A DNA stretch of 64,000 nucleotides. It comes from Ectopseudomonas composti. GTDB lineage: Bacteria > Pseudomonadota > Gammaproteobacteria > Pseudomonadales > Pseudomonadaceae. The notes below the pieces were generated by a model. That model was not told the DNA's origin and did no database searches. It saw only the letters and a list, made by a program, of their open reading frames with translations. Shown piece after piece: positions 1 through 8,680 of this stretch. Location: the NCBI RefSeq assembly GCF_001567565.1, contig NZ_LSSW01000029.1, forward strand, positions 620,001-684,000, in the 5' to 3' direction. Made by a program: the position numbers and the translations under genes. Numbering within the stretch: the first letter of the stretch is position 1; every line of letters begins with the position of its first letter.

Positions 1-1
1 C

Positions 2-1579
2 GCCAAGCACGGTGGCAGCGATTCAGGTCACGACCCCTATTCGACGCCGTTCTATCGCCGCGTACGGGCCACGGTGCAATGGTGCGTGCGCCACCGCGGC
101 ACGGTGATCATGCTGACCATCGGCCTGTTCGTTGCGTCCTTGCTGCTGTTCCGTTTCGTGCCGCAGCAGTTCTTTCCGGCTTCTGGCCGTCTGGAGCTGA
201 TGGTCGACATCAAGCTGGAGGAGGGCGCTTCGCTGAGTGCCACCGAGGCGGAGGTGCATCGGCTGGAGAAGCTGCTCAAGGACCAGCCCGGTATCGACAA
301 CTACGTGGCCTACGTCGGCACGGGTTCGCCGCGTTTCTACCTGCCGCTGGATCAGCAGTTGCCGGCGGCCAGCTTTGCCCAGTTCGTGGTCCTGGCTTCG
401 AGCATCGAGGAGCGTGAACGCCTGCGTGGCTGGTTGATCCATGTGCTGAACGAGCAGTTCCCGACCTTGCGCAGTCGTGTCAGCCGCCTGGAGAACGGGC
501 CGCCCGTGGGTTACCCGATCCAGTTTCGTGTCAGCGGCGAGCACATCGAGGAGGTGCGTGCGCTGGCGCGTCAGGTGGCGGACAAGGTGCGTGAGAATCC
601 GCATGTGGTGAACGTGCACCTGGACTGGGAAGAGCCGAGCAAGGTGGTGATCCTCAATATCGATCAGGATCGCGCCCGTGCTCTGGGTGTCAACACTGCC
701 GAGCTGTCGCGCTTTTTGCAGGGTTCGCTGTCCGGTACCAGCGTCAGCCAGTACCGCGAGGGCAACGAGCTGATCGAGATTCTCCAGCGTGGTACGCCGC
801 AGGAGCGCAAGTCGCTGAGCCTGCTGCCGAGCCTGGCAGTGCCGACCGACAGTGGTCGCAGCGTAGCGCTGTCACAGGTGGCGACTCTGGAGTACGGCTT
901 CGAGGAGGGCATCATCTGGCACCGCAATCGCCTGCCCAACGTTACCGTGCGTGCTGACATCTATGGCAAGCAGCAACCGGCGACCCTGACCAAGCAGATC
1001 CTGCCGACGCTGGAGCCGATCCGCGCCGAACTGCCGGCGGGGTATCTGCTGGAGGTCGGTGGCACGGTGGAAGATTCCCAGCGCGGACAGAAGTCGGTCA
1101 ACGCCGGTGTCCCGCTGTTCATCGTGGTGGTGCTGACGCTGCTGATGCTGCAACTGAAAAGCTTCTCGCGCTCGGCGATGGTGTTTCTCACCGCGCCGTT
1201 GGGGCTGATCGGGGTGACCTTGTTCCTGCTGATCTTCCGCCAGCCATTCGGCTTCGTCGCCATGCTCGGCACCATTGCCCTGGCCGGGATGATCATGCGC
1301 AACTCGGTGATTCTGGTCGATCAGATCGAGCAGGACATCAGCCACGGCCTGGATCGCTGGAACTCGATCATCGAAGCCACCGTGCGTCGCTTCCGGCCCA
1401 TCGTGCTGACCGCCCTGGCGGCGGTGCTGGCGATGATTCCGCTGTCGCGCAGCGTGTTCTTCGGGCCGATGGCGGTAGCCATCATGGGTGGGCTGGTGGT
1501 GGCCACGGCGTTGACTTTGCTGTTCCTGCCGGCGCTGTATGCGGCCTGGTTCCGGGTCAAGGAAAGCGAAGCGCATTGA
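2..1579 (+). CDS. RND efflux permease, 3' part (525 residues present)
   Basis: The frame enters from the left edge, so the N-terminal half lies outside the window. What remains looks like the second half of an AcrB/MexB/TriC-type proton-driven exporter of the inner membrane. One helix (TM7, fragment residues about 38-57) is followed by a large periplasmic porter/docking loop (about 60-360) and then five helices to residue about 515. The conserved loop-and-helix block RRFRPIVLTALAAVLAMIPL and the ending GGLVVATALTLLFLPALYAAWF are typical of this family. The partner adaptor and outer-membrane channel are not visible and would lie upstream. Substrate cannot be told from the fragment, so no symbol is given. 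Confidence 0.93.
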   Translation, partial: AKHGGSDSGHDPYSTPFYRRVRATVQWCVRHRGTVIMLTIGLFVASLLLFRFVPQQFFPASGRLELMVDIKLEEGASLSATEAEVHRLEKLLKDQPGIDNYVAYVGTGSPRFYLPLDQQLPAASFAQFVVLASSIEERERLRGWLIHVLNEQFPTLRSRVSRLENGPPVGYPIQFRVSGEHIEEVRALARQVADKVRENPHVVNVHLDWEEPSKVVILNIDQDRARALGVNTAELSRFLQGSLSGTSVSQYREGNELIEILQRGTPQERKSLSLLPSLAVPTDSGRSVALSQVATLEYGFEEGIIWHRNRLPNVTVRADIYGKQQPATLTKQILPTLEPIRAELPAGYLLEVGGTVEDSQRGQKSVNAGVPLFIVVVLTLLMLQLKSFSRSAMVFLTAPLGLIGVTLFLLIFRQPFGFVAMLGTIALAGMIMRNSVILVDQIEQDISHGLDRWNSIIEATVRRFRPIVLTALAAVLAMIPLSRSVFFGPMAVAIMGGLVVATALTLLFLPALYAAWFRVKESEAH

Positions 1580-1650
1580 GTTGTGGGGCGCTTGAGTTGC
1601 GATTTGCCATCGCGCTTCAAACCCCTTCCACGCGCTTTGTGATAGCGATA

Positions 1651-1680
1651 AAAAACGGGAGCCAAGGGCTCCCGTTTTTT
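1651..1680. terminator. bidirectional rho-independent terminator
   Basis: An 8-bp perfect stem (CGGGAGCC/GGCTCCCG, 3-nt loop) is preceded by an A-run and followed by six T. It lies between the converging RND permease and bfrB genes and can stop transcripts from both. Confidence 0.9.
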
Positions 1681-1694
1681 CGAGCGATGCGAAC

Positions 1695-2165
1695 TTATTC
1701 GTCCATTTGCGACTGCAGGTAGTTCTGCAGGCCGACGGCTTCGATCAGGCTGAGCTGGGTTTCCAGCCAGTCGATGTGATCTTCCTCGGAGCAGAGAATT
1801 TCTTCCAGCAGTTCGCGGCTGGCGTAGTCACCGATGCTCTCGCAGTAGGCGATGGCAGCCTTGAGATCACCGTGTGCCTTGTGCTCGATCTTCAGGTCGC
1901 ACTCGAGCATTTCCTTGGTGTTTTCACCGATCAGGATCTTGCCCAGGTCCTGCAGGTTCGGAATGCCCTCGAGGAACAGAATGCGCTTGATCAGCTTGTC
2001 GGCATGCTTCATCTCGTCGATGGACTCGTGGTACTCGTGCTCGCCGAGCTTCTTCAGGCCCCAGTCTTCGTACATGCGCGCATGCAGAAAGTACTGGTTG
2101 ATGGCGACCAGTTCGTTACCAAGAATCTTGTTCAGATGTTGAATGACCTTCTTGTCGCCTTTCAT
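1695..2165 (-). CDS. bfrB: bacterioferritin, BfrB type
   Basis: Iron-storage protein of 156 residues, the usual length for haem-containing bacterioferritin, which assembles as a 24-mer in the cytosol and oxidises and stores iron. The di-iron ferroxidase ligands are all present (Glu18, Glu51, His54, Glu94, Glu127, His130), and Met52, the axial haem ligand, sits inside DEMKHAD. I chose the start MKGDKKVIQHLN because AGGAG lies 6-7 bases upstream and family members begin this way; an in-frame ATG 12 codons earlier lacks support. The C-terminus ENYLQSQMDE-like tail resembles Pseudomonas BfrB rather than BfrA. The partner ferredoxin gene bfd is not adjacent. Confidence 0.95.
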   Translation of the reverse strand: MKGDKKVIQHLNKILGNELVAINQYFLHARMYEDWGLKKLGEHEYHESIDEMKHADKLIKRILFLEGIPNLQDLGKILIGENTKEMLECDLKIEHKAHGDLKAAIAYCESIGDYASRELLEEILCSEEDHIDWLETQLSLIEAVGLQNYLQSQMDE

Positions 2166-2265
2166 GTTCGCTCCTGCTGTTTCAATGACCGTGTCGGGCA
2201 TGAATTTTCGGCTTCGTTTTTCTTTATGTCAAACCTAAGTAGTTGAAACATAAGTGAAAATAAAA

Positions 2266-2289
2266 CCGAATAAGAATGTTTTTATTCCG
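2266..2289. promoter_or_regulatory. AT-rich inverted repeat upstream of bfrB
   Basis: GAATAA and TTATTC half-sites face each other across 8 bases in the AT-rich region upstream of bfrB. It could be a regulator site or part of the promoter. I cannot match it to a named consensus. Confidence 0.25.
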
Positions 2290-2394
2290 CATCATGGCGC
2301 CAAGTTATTGAATTGACGCAATAAAAAAGTTGCTGGAAGTTTGCTGATGAGGCGATTGGGCAAATACCGGCGGTTTTTTATTTTTCTGTGCCCA

Positions 2395-2418
2395 TAAAAA
2401 AGCCCCGCAACGCGGGGC
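2395..2418 (-). terminator. terminator of glpD
   Basis: Read on the minus strand, a perfect 7-bp stem GCCCCGC/GCGGGGC with a 3-nt loop is followed by a run of T. It lies just beyond the glpD stop codon. Confidence 0.85.
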
Positions 2419-2434
2419 ATGGGGCACGCAGCAT

Positions 2435-3964
2435 TCAGGCGGCATGAGCCGAATGCGGGTCGCGGCTGCGCAGATAGTCCTGCAGACGGGTTTGCTGCGC
2501 GGGCGTCATGAACAGGCCCAGCTTGCTGCGTCGCCAGAGAATGTCGGCGCTGCTGCGCGCCCATTCTTCGCGACGCAGGTAATCCACTTCGCGGGTGTAG
2601 AGCCCGGCACCCAGGTGTTCGCCAAGGTCGGTGAGGTTGTGCACGCCATCGAGCAGGCGCCAGGTGCGGCTGCCATAGCTGGTGGCCCAGCGTCTGGCCA
2701 GGCTGCTGGGGAGCCAGCCGTGACGGTCGCAAAGGGCTTCGACCAGAGTGCTCTGGCTTTCCAGGTCCTCGCCGCCGGGTAGCGCTGCGCTGGCTGTCCA
2801 GCTCGGCCCCAGGTCAACGAAGTAGGGCGCCAGTTGCTGCATGGCAGACTCGGCGAGCTTGCGATAGGTGGTCAGCTTGCCGCCGAACACCGACAGCAGC
2901 GGTGCTTCGCCCGGCGCACCGGAGAGCGACAAGGTGTAGTCGCGGGTGATGGCCGAGGGTTCATCGGATTCGTCATCGCACAGCGGGCGTACGCCGGCGA
3001 AACTGTGCAGCACGTCGTCGCGGCTGAGCTGCTGCTTGAAGTGATCATTGACCACCTTGAGCAGGTAATCGGTTTCCTCGGCGGTGATCGCCACTTCAGC
3101 GGGGTCGCCCTGATATTCACGGTCGGTGGTGCCGATCAGGGTGAAGCGCTCCAGGTAGGGGATGGCGAAGACGATGCGGCGGTCTTCGTTCTGCAGGATA
3201 TAAGCCTGCTCACCCTCGTAGAGGCGCGGCACGACGATGTGGCTGCCTTGAATCAGGCGAATGCCGTAAGGCGATTGCTGCTTGAGGTCATCACGGATGA
3301 AGCGCGCGACCCAGGGGCCGGCGGCGTTGACCAGGGCGCGTGCGCGAATCGACAGCAGGCTGCCGTCGCTGCGCTCCAGGTGGATATGCCACAAGCCTTT
3401 GCTGCGCCGCGCACTGACGCAGCGCGTACGTGGGTGAATGTGCGCGCCATTTTCCCGGGCGGCCATGGCGTTGAGTACCACCAGGCGGGCGTCGTCCACC
3501 CAGCAGTCGGAATATTCGAAGCCGCGGCTGATTTCCGCTTTCAGCGGGCTGCCGGCGCCGAAACGCAGGCCGCGCGAGGCCGGCAGGCGCTTGCGTTTGC
3601 CCAGGTGGTCGTAAAGAAACAGTCCGGCGCGAATCATCCAGGCCGGGCGCAGGTGGGGGCGGTGCGGCAGGACGAAGCGCATCGGCTTGACGATGTGCGG
3701 CGCCTTGGCCAGCAGCACTTCGCGCTCGGCCAGGGCTTCACGTACCAGGCGAAATTCATGATGTTCCAGGTAGCGCAAACCGCCGTGAATCAGCTTGCTG
3801 CTGGCCGAGGAGGTGTGATTGGCCAGGTCGTCCTTTTCGCAAAGGAACACGGAGAGGCCGCGACCGGCTGCATCGGCGGCGATGCCCGCACCGTTTATAC
3901 CGCCGCCAACGACGGCGAGGTCATAGACTTCCGCAACAGGGCTGGCGAACTGGTCGTGGGGCAT
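2435..3964 (-). CDS. glpD: aerobic glycerol-3-phosphate dehydrogenase
   Basis: Membrane-associated flavoenzyme (509 residues) that oxidises sn-glycerol-3-phosphate to dihydroxyacetone phosphate and feeds electrons to quinone. The FAD-binding Rossmann motif GGGINGAG is at residues 20-27, SSASSKLIHGGLRYLE is the family signature, and a DAO C-terminal domain follows. The start MPHDQFASP gives the normal family length. An in-frame ATG 14 codons upstream falls inside the palindromic TTCGAA-rich region that looks like the operator, so it is less likely. It sits downstream of glpR on the same strand with a GC hairpin between them, and glpK is 1.5 kb away on the other strand, so the three form a split glycerol regulon. 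Confidence 0.95.
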   Translation of the reverse strand: MPHDQFASPVAEVYDLAVVGGGINGAGIAADAAGRGLSVFLCEKDDLANHTSSASSKLIHGGLRYLEHHEFRLVREALAEREVLLAKAPHIVKPMRFVLPHRPHLRPAWMIRAGLFLYDHLGKRKRLPASRGLRFGAGSPLKAEISRGFEYSDCWVDDARLVVLNAMAARENGAHIHPRTRCVSARRSKGLWHIHLERSDGSLLSIRARALVNAAGPWVARFIRDDLKQQSPYGIRLIQGSHIVVPRLYEGEQAYILQNEDRRIVFAIPYLERFTLIGTTDREYQGDPAEVAITAEETDYLLKVVNDHFKQQLSRDDVLHSFAGVRPLCDDESDEPSAITRDYTLSLSGAPGEAPLLSVFGGKLTTYRKLAESAMQQLAPYFVDLGPSWTASAALPGGEDLESQSTLVEALCDRHGWLPSSLARRWATSYGSRTWRLLDGVHNLTDLGEHLGAGLYTREVDYLRREEWARSSADILWRRSKLGLFMTPAQQTRLQDYLRSRDPHSAHAA

Positions 3965-3985
3965 GTGGCACGCTCGGCTATTGGA

Positions 3986-4013
3986 TTCGAATGTGTTTAT
4001 GTTCACTTTCGAA
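3986..4013. promoter_or_regulatory. candidate GlpR operator of glpD
   Basis: Two TTCGAA palindromes spaced 22 bases apart lie just upstream of glpD. The right-hand one is in the context TTCACTTTCGAA. A near copy (TTCACATTCGAA) occurs between the divergent glpR and ybaK/glpK genes. The repetition at the two places where GlpR should act suggests an operator; this is inference from pattern only. Confidence 0.45.
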
Positions 4014-4048
4014 AATATGCTAGACGAAGATGTGCAGCTTCGCTACCC

Positions 4049-4068
4049 CGGCGCGCGATTGCGCGCCG
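4049..4068. terminator. GC hairpin between glpR and glpD
   Basis: A perfect 8-bp stem CGGCGCGC/GCGCGCCG with a 4-nt loop follows the glpR stop codon on the minus strand. No clear T-run follows, so it may attenuate rather than terminate readthrough into glpD. Confidence 0.4.
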
Positions 4069-4114
4069 AGTGGTCGTGGCGAGAATTGGCTCAAAGCTGG
4101 CGCTGTGAGTAGGG

Positions 4115-4873
4115 TCAGACCAGGTCGAGCTGGACCTTGTGGCTGTGCAGCAGGCGGGTGATGGCTGCCGACGGGGCGCTATCGGTGAATACGCGATCGA
4201 CCAGGGCGACGGAGCCCAGGCGCACCACGGCGTTGCGGCCGAACTTGCTGGAATCGACGGCAAGGAAAACCTGTCGGGAATTGTCGATGATGGCCTGGGA
4301 AACCCGCACTTCCTGGTAATCGAAGTCGAGCAGGCTGCCGTCGTCGTCTATGCCGCTGATGCCGACGATGGCGTAGTCGACCTTGAACTGCTGGATGAAA
4401 TCCACCGCCGCCTGGCCGACGATGCCTCCGTCGCTGCGTACCGTGCCGCCGGCCACCAGCACCTCGAAGTCGGCCTTGGCGCTGAGTTGCGCGGCGACGT
4501 GCAGGTTGTTGGTGATGATCTTCAGGCCCTTGTGGTTCTGCAGTTCGCGGGCGATGGCTTCGGTGGTGGTGCCGATGTTGATGAACAGCGAAGCGTGGTC
4601 GGGAATCTGCGCCGCCACGGCCTCGGCGATGCGCTGTTTCTCCTCGCGCATCTGCCCGGCGCGCATGCCATAGGCCGTGTTCTGAATGCTCGAGGCTTCG
4701 CAGGCGGCGCCGCCATGGGTTCGACGCAACAGGCCATGATCGGCCAGTTGGTTGATGTCGCGGCGGATGGTTTGCGGGGTCACGGCGAAGGCTTGAGCCA
4801 ACTCGTCGATGCTGACGTAGCCGCGTTCGCGGGCGAGGTTGAGAATGTCGTGCTGGCGCGGAGCGAGGTTCAT
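4115..4873 (-). CDS. glpR: glycerol-3-phosphate regulon repressor GlpR (DeoR family)
   Basis: A 252-residue DeoR-family repressor: an N-terminal winged helix-turn-helix (about residues 5-57, with TPQTIRRDINQL as the recognition segment and HGGA at its end) followed by a sugar-phosphate sensor domain with the usual INIGTTTEAIA motif. In this family glycerol-3-phosphate releases the repressor from DNA. Placement between glpD and glpK fixes the role. It is divergent from ybaK, with about 100 bp between the two start codons, which includes a TTCGAA motif also found in front of glpD, so autoregulation is plausible. Confidence 0.92.
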   Translation of the reverse strand: MNLAPRQHDILNLARERGYVSIDELAQAFAVTPQTIRRDINQLADHGLLRRTHGGAACEASSIQNTAYGMRAGQMREEKQRIAEAVAAQIPDHASLFINIGTTTEAIARELQNHKGLKIITNNLHVAAQLSAKADFEVLVAGGTVRSDGGIVGQAAVDFIQQFKVDYAIVGISGIDDDGSLLDFDYQEVRVSQAIIDNSRQVFLAVDSSKFGRNAVVRLGSVALVDRVFTDSAPSAAITRLLHSHKVQLDLV

Positions 4874-4958
4874 GAGCGCTTCCTGTGATGGTCACTCATT
4901 ATAGGATGTGGCGGTGGTGGATTTGGGCCTGCTACTGTAAGGCATCTTTCATTGTGTT

Positions 4959-4970
4959 TTCACATTCGAA
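4959..4970. promoter_or_regulatory. candidate GlpR operator before ybaK-glpK
   Basis: TTCACATTCGAA ends one base before the ybaK start codon and matches TTCACTTTCGAA in front of glpD at 11 of 12 positions. It is proposed as the operator through which GlpR controls ybaK-glpK. Confidence 0.4.
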
Positions 4971-4971
4971 C

Positions 4972-5442
4972 ATGACGCCAGCAATCGATCTGTTGAAAAA
5001 GGCCAAGGCCGAACATCGGGTGCACAGTTACCAGCATGATCCCAAGGCACCGTCCTACGGGCTGGAGGCGGCGGAAAAACTCGGGCTGGCGCCCGAATGC
5101 GTGTTCAAGACCCTGCTCGCGACGACGGACAAGGGCGAGCTGCTGGTGGCCGTGGTGCCGGTGGTGGGCAGTCTTGATCTGAAGGCGCTGGCGGCAGCGG
5201 CGGGGGCGAAGAAGGCTGACATGGCCGACCCGAGCGCTGCGCAGCGCGCCACCGGTTATCTGGTCGGAGGCATCAGCCCGCTGGGGCAGAAGAAACGCCT
5301 GCGCACCTTCATCGACGAGAGTGCACGCCAGCATCCCAGCATTCACGTCAGCGGCGGCCGGCGCGGGCTGGAGCTGGAACTCTCGGCCGAAACCCTGGCG
5401 CAGCACACTCAAGGACAGTTCGCCGCTATCGGCAAGTCCTGA
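4972..5442 (+). CDS. ybaK: YbaK/EbsC-type aminoacyl-tRNA deacylase
   Basis: A 156-residue single-domain protein of the YbaK/ProX editing family, which hydrolyses mischarged tRNA in trans (YbaK itself acts on Cys-tRNA(Pro)). The family block VFKTLLATTD, with the lysine thought to act in catalysis, is near residues 44-53, and the GGISPLGQKKRLRTFID segment near residue 100 is characteristic. I start at MTPAIDLLKKAK because upstream in-frame codons encode an unlikely Trp/Cys-rich leader. The Shine-Dalgarno sequence is weak. It precedes glpK by 76 bp on the same strand, an unusual partner for a glycerol gene. Confidence 0.85.
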   Translation: MTPAIDLLKKAKAEHRVHSYQHDPKAPSYGLEAAEKLGLAPECVFKTLLATTDKGELLVAVVPVVGSLDLKALAAAAGAKKADMADPSAAQRATGYLVGGISPLGQKKRLRTFIDESARQHPSIHVSGGRRGLELELSAETLAQHTQGQFAAIGKS

Positions 5443-5518
5443 GCGCAGCAGTATGCTGCAGTCGAATACGCCCCTCTGCGGTCAACAGCCTGCTACCGAT
5501 AACAACAAGGAATCTTGC

Positions 5519-7006
5519 ATGAGCCAATACCTGCTAGCCATCGATCAGGGCACCACCAGCTCCCGCGCCATCATTTTCAGCGCCGAGGGATTGCCGGTTG
5601 CGCGAGCCCAGCAGGAGTTCAAGCAGTATTTCCCGCAGGATGGCTGGGTCGAGCACGACGGTGAAGAGATCTGGTCGTCCACGCTCAAGGTGTGCCGCGA
5701 TGCCATTGCCAGCAGTGGCCTGCAGCCTGAGGCGATCGCCGCCATCGGCATCACCAATCAGCGTGAAACCACCCTGGTGTGGGACGCCGTCAGTGGCGCG
5801 CCCATTCATCCGGCCATCGTCTGGCAGGATCGCCGTACTGCCGATTATTGCGCCGGGCTCAAGGAGCAGGAGCACGAAGCGATGGTCTCGGCCAGGACCG
5901 GCCTGCTGATCGACCCGTATTTCTCCGCCACCAAGCTGCGCTGGATTCTGCAAAACGTGCCGGGTGCCCGTGAGCGTGCCGAGCGTGGCGAGCTGCGTTT
6001 CGGCACCGTCGACAGTTTTTTGCTGTGGCGCCTGACCGGCGGCAAGGTGCATCGCACCGATGCCAGCAACGCATCGCGCACGCTGATGTTCAACATCCAT
6101 ACCCAGCAGTGGGACGAAGAGCTGCTCAAGTTGTTCGAGATTCCCGCCAGCCTGCTGCCCGACGTGCTCGATTGCGCCGCCGATTTCGGTCACACCGACA
6201 GCGAGCTGCTCGGCGCCAGCATCCCGGTGCTGGGCATGGCGGGTGACCAGCAGGCAGCCCTGATCGGCCAGGCCTGCTTCGAGCCTGGTATGGTCAAGAG
6301 CACCTATGGCACTGGCTGTTTCATGATCCAGAACACCGGCGATCAGCCGGTGAGTTCGAAGAATCGCCTGTTGACCACGGTCGGTTATCGCCTCGATGGC
6401 AAGGTGACCTACGCGGTGGAGGGCAGCATCTTCGTCGCTGGCGCGGCGGTGCAGTGGCTGCGTGACGGCATCAAGCTGATCAGCCATGCGCGTGACAGCG
6501 AGGCGCTGGCCGAGGCGACCGGGGAGGCCTGCGGCGTCTATCTGGTGCCAGCCTTCACCGGGCTGGGCGCGCCGTATTGGGACCCCAAGGCGCGTGGTGC
6601 CATCTTCGGCCTGACCCGCGATACCGGGATCAAGGAAATCGTCACCGCCGGTCTGCAGTCGGTTTGCTATCAGACCTGCGACCTGCTCGAAGCCATGCGC
6701 CAGGATGGCGCGGCGGCGCCCAGCGCGCTGCGTGTCGACGGCGGCATGGTGGAGAACAACTGGGTCATGCAGTTTCTCGCCGATATTCTCGGGGTCAGTG
6801 TCGAGCGCCCCGAAGTCACCGAAACCACGGCGCTCGGAGTCGCCTACCTGGCAGGTCTGAAACTCGGGCTGTATCAGGACCTCAAGGCCATTGCCAGCCA
6901 CTGGCATCGTCAGCAGCGCTTCGAGCCGCGGATGGACGAAGCGCATCGCCAGCGTCTCTACGCCGGATGGCTGGATGCAGTGAAGCGGGTGCGCAGCGAA
7001 GCGTGA
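5519..7006 (+). CDS. glpK: glycerol kinase
   Basis: FGGY-family kinase of 495 residues that phosphorylates glycerol to glycerol-3-phosphate, the substrate of GlpD. The phosphate-binding motif DQGTTSSRAI is at residues 9-18, NQRETTLVWD carries the conserved Arg-Glu pair that binds glycerol, and GMAGDQQAALIGQ begins the ATP-binding half with its catalytic Asp. The start has a good AAGGA 7-8 bases upstream. The facilitator glpF, commonly just upstream of glpK in Pseudomonas, is missing here. The stop codon overlaps the GTG start of the next gene. Confidence 0.96.
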   Translation: MSQYLLAIDQGTTSSRAIIFSAEGLPVARAQQEFKQYFPQDGWVEHDGEEIWSSTLKVCRDAIASSGLQPEAIAAIGITNQRETTLVWDAVSGAPIHPAIVWQDRRTADYCAGLKEQEHEAMVSARTGLLIDPYFSATKLRWILQNVPGARERAERGELRFGTVDSFLLWRLTGGKVHRTDASNASRTLMFNIHTQQWDEELLKLFEIPASLLPDVLDCAADFGHTDSELLGASIPVLGMAGDQQAALIGQACFEPGMVKSTYGTGCFMIQNTGDQPVSSKNRLLTTVGYRLDGKVTYAVEGSIFVAGAAVQWLRDGIKLISHARDSEALAEATGEACGVYLVPAFTGLGAPYWDPKARGAIFGLTRDTGIKEIVTAGLQSVCYQTCDLLEAMRQDGAAAPSALRVDGGMVENNWVMQFLADILGVSVERPEVTETTALGVAYLAGLKLGLYQDLKAIASHWHRQQRFEPRMDEAHRQRLYAGWLDAVKRVRSEA

Positions 7007-7776
7007 GAAAACCGGCCCTGTTTAGCCAGGTCAGCGCTGCCGTGCTGCTGACGCTGCTGCTTTGCAGCGGCCTGGCGCGGGCTGAAAAGCTGGTGATCGC
7101 CGGTGACCTGTGGTGCCCGATCAACTGCGCCGTGGATGCACAGAAGCGCGGCATTTTCGTCGAACTGGCCGAGCAGATCTTTGCCGAGTCCGGTATCGAG
7201 GTTGAGTACCGCGTGATCAACTGGGCGCGCGCGGTGCACGACACCCGGCTCGGCAAGCTGGGGGCGGTGATCGGCGCCGGGGTGCAGGATGCGCCGGACT
7301 TCATCTTCACTCCCACGGCCCCCGGTATTTCGCGCATGTGCTTCTACGCCCTGCGCGGTGGAACCTGGCGTTATCAGGGGTTGCAGTCGTTGCAGGCCGT
7401 GCGCCTCGGTGCGATCTACGGCTACAGCTACGGCGCCGACCTCGACCTGTATCTGAGTAATCATGATGACCCGGCTCAGGTGCAACTGATGACCGGTGAC
7501 AGCGCGCTGCTCAGCAACCTGCGCAAGCTGCACCATGGACGCATCGATGCGTTGGTGGAAAATGCCTGGGTGATGCAGGCGCTACTCAGCGAGCGCTACC
7601 TGCATGGCGAGATCGTCGAAGTTGGCTGCCGTCAGCCGGACATTCCCATCTACCTGGCGTTCGCTCCCGGCTTGGCCGACAGCCCGCGTTATGCCCAACT
7701 GTTCGAGCAAGGACTGCAGCGCTTTCGCGAGGACGGGCGGATGGTGGAACTGTTGCGGCGCTACGGCCTGCGCTGA
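7003..7776 (+). CDS. periplasmic solute-binding protein (SBP_bac_3 type)
   Basis: A 257-residue exported protein. An N-terminal signal peptide (about residues 1-25, ending LARAE) is followed by a polar amino-acid-type binding fold without permease partners nearby. The start is a GTG whose last two bases overlap the TGA of glpK (GTGA), suggesting translational coupling. Internal cysteines (WCPINC, VGC) could form a disulfide in the periplasm. Ligand is unknown. Such orphan binding proteins are common in Pseudomonas and may serve sensing rather than uptake. Confidence 0.8.
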   Translation: MRKPALFSQVSAAVLLTLLLCSGLARAEKLVIAGDLWCPINCAVDAQKRGIFVELAEQIFAESGIEVEYRVINWARAVHDTRLGKLGAVIGAGVQDAPDFIFTPTAPGISRMCFYALRGGTWRYQGLQSLQAVRLGAIYGYSYGADLDLYLSNHDDPAQVQLMTGDSALLSNLRKLHHGRIDALVENAWVMQALLSERYLHGEIVEVGCRQPDIPIYLAFAPGLADSPRYAQLFEQGLQRFREDGRMVELLRRYGLR

Positions 7777-7873
7777 GGCGCACTGTTCGGGAAAAATACA
7801 GGCCCTCTGTACATGGCTCGTCTTCGCTGAACTGGGCATGCTTTGCTTTCCCCACCTTGGCCAGGAACGCCCC

Positions 7874-8680
7874 ATGCCCCTCGAATTTCACCAGATCGAC
7901 GCGTTCACCGATCAGCCCTTCGCCGGTAATCCGGCCATCGTCTATCGCCTCGAGCATTGGCTCGATGAGGCGCTGATGCAGCGCATCGCCGCCGAGCACA
8001 ACCTGGCGGAAACTGCATTCGTGGTCAAGGAGGGTGGCGCCTGGCATATCCGCTGGTTCACACCGGTCAGCGAGGTGCCGCTGTGCGGGCACGCTACCCT
8101 GGCAGCGGCCAAGGTGCTGTTCGACATCTATCAGGAACCCGCCGAGGTGCTGGATTTCACCTGTTTGTCCGGGGCGCTGCAGGTCACCCGCCAGGGAACG
8201 CGCCTGGAGCTGGATTTTCCGCTAAGGCGCGCACAAGTGGTCGCGCGGCCACTGCATGAGCAGACCGAGCACGCGCTGGAGCGCCAGGTGGAACAGGTGC
8301 TGGCACTGGGCAATGCCGATGGCAGCGTGCAGGAGCTGATGGTGGTGCTGGGCTCCGAGGCTCAGCTGCGCGAGCTGAAGCCGAACCTGCCTGCACTAGC
8401 GACCTTGCCGGGGCTTGGCGTGCTGGTCACTGCCGCCGCAGAGCAGCATGACTTCGTCTCGCGCTATTTCGCGCCGAGCATCGGCATCGATGAAGACCCG
8501 GTCACCGGCTCGACCCACTGCATCCTGGTGCCTTACTGGGCCGAGCGTCTGGGGCGTACCACGCTCAACGCCTTCCAGTGCTCGGCACGTGGCGGTGAGC
8601 TGCTATGCCGGTTGGAGGGGGAGCGGGTGAAAATCGCTGGCCACGCGCGACACATCGCCAGTGGCCAGCTGATGCTCTGA
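7874..8680 (+). CDS. PhzF-family isomerase/epimerase-like protein
   Basis: A 268-residue protein of the PhzF/YddE fold (two diaminopimelate-epimerase-like halves). The family signature glutamate sits in HNLAETAFVV (about residues 42-51), the glycine-rich LCGHATLAAA block follows, and the second half has DEDPVTGSTHC. PhzF isomerises a phenazine precursor, but no other phenazine genes are present, so substrate is unknown. The stop codon directly abuts the stop of the converging ABC ATPase gene, with no terminator between them. Confidence 0.88.
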   Translation: MPLEFHQIDAFTDQPFAGNPAIVYRLEHWLDEALMQRIAAEHNLAETAFVVKEGGAWHIRWFTPVSEVPLCGHATLAAAKVLFDIYQEPAEVLDFTCLSGALQVTRQGTRLELDFPLRRAQVVARPLHEQTEHALERQVEQVLALGNADGSVQELMVVLGSEAQLRELKPNLPALATLPGLGVLVTAAAEQHDFVSRYFAPSIGIDEDPVTGSTHCILVPYWAERLGRTTLNAFQCSARGGELLCRLEGERVKIAGHARHIASGQLML

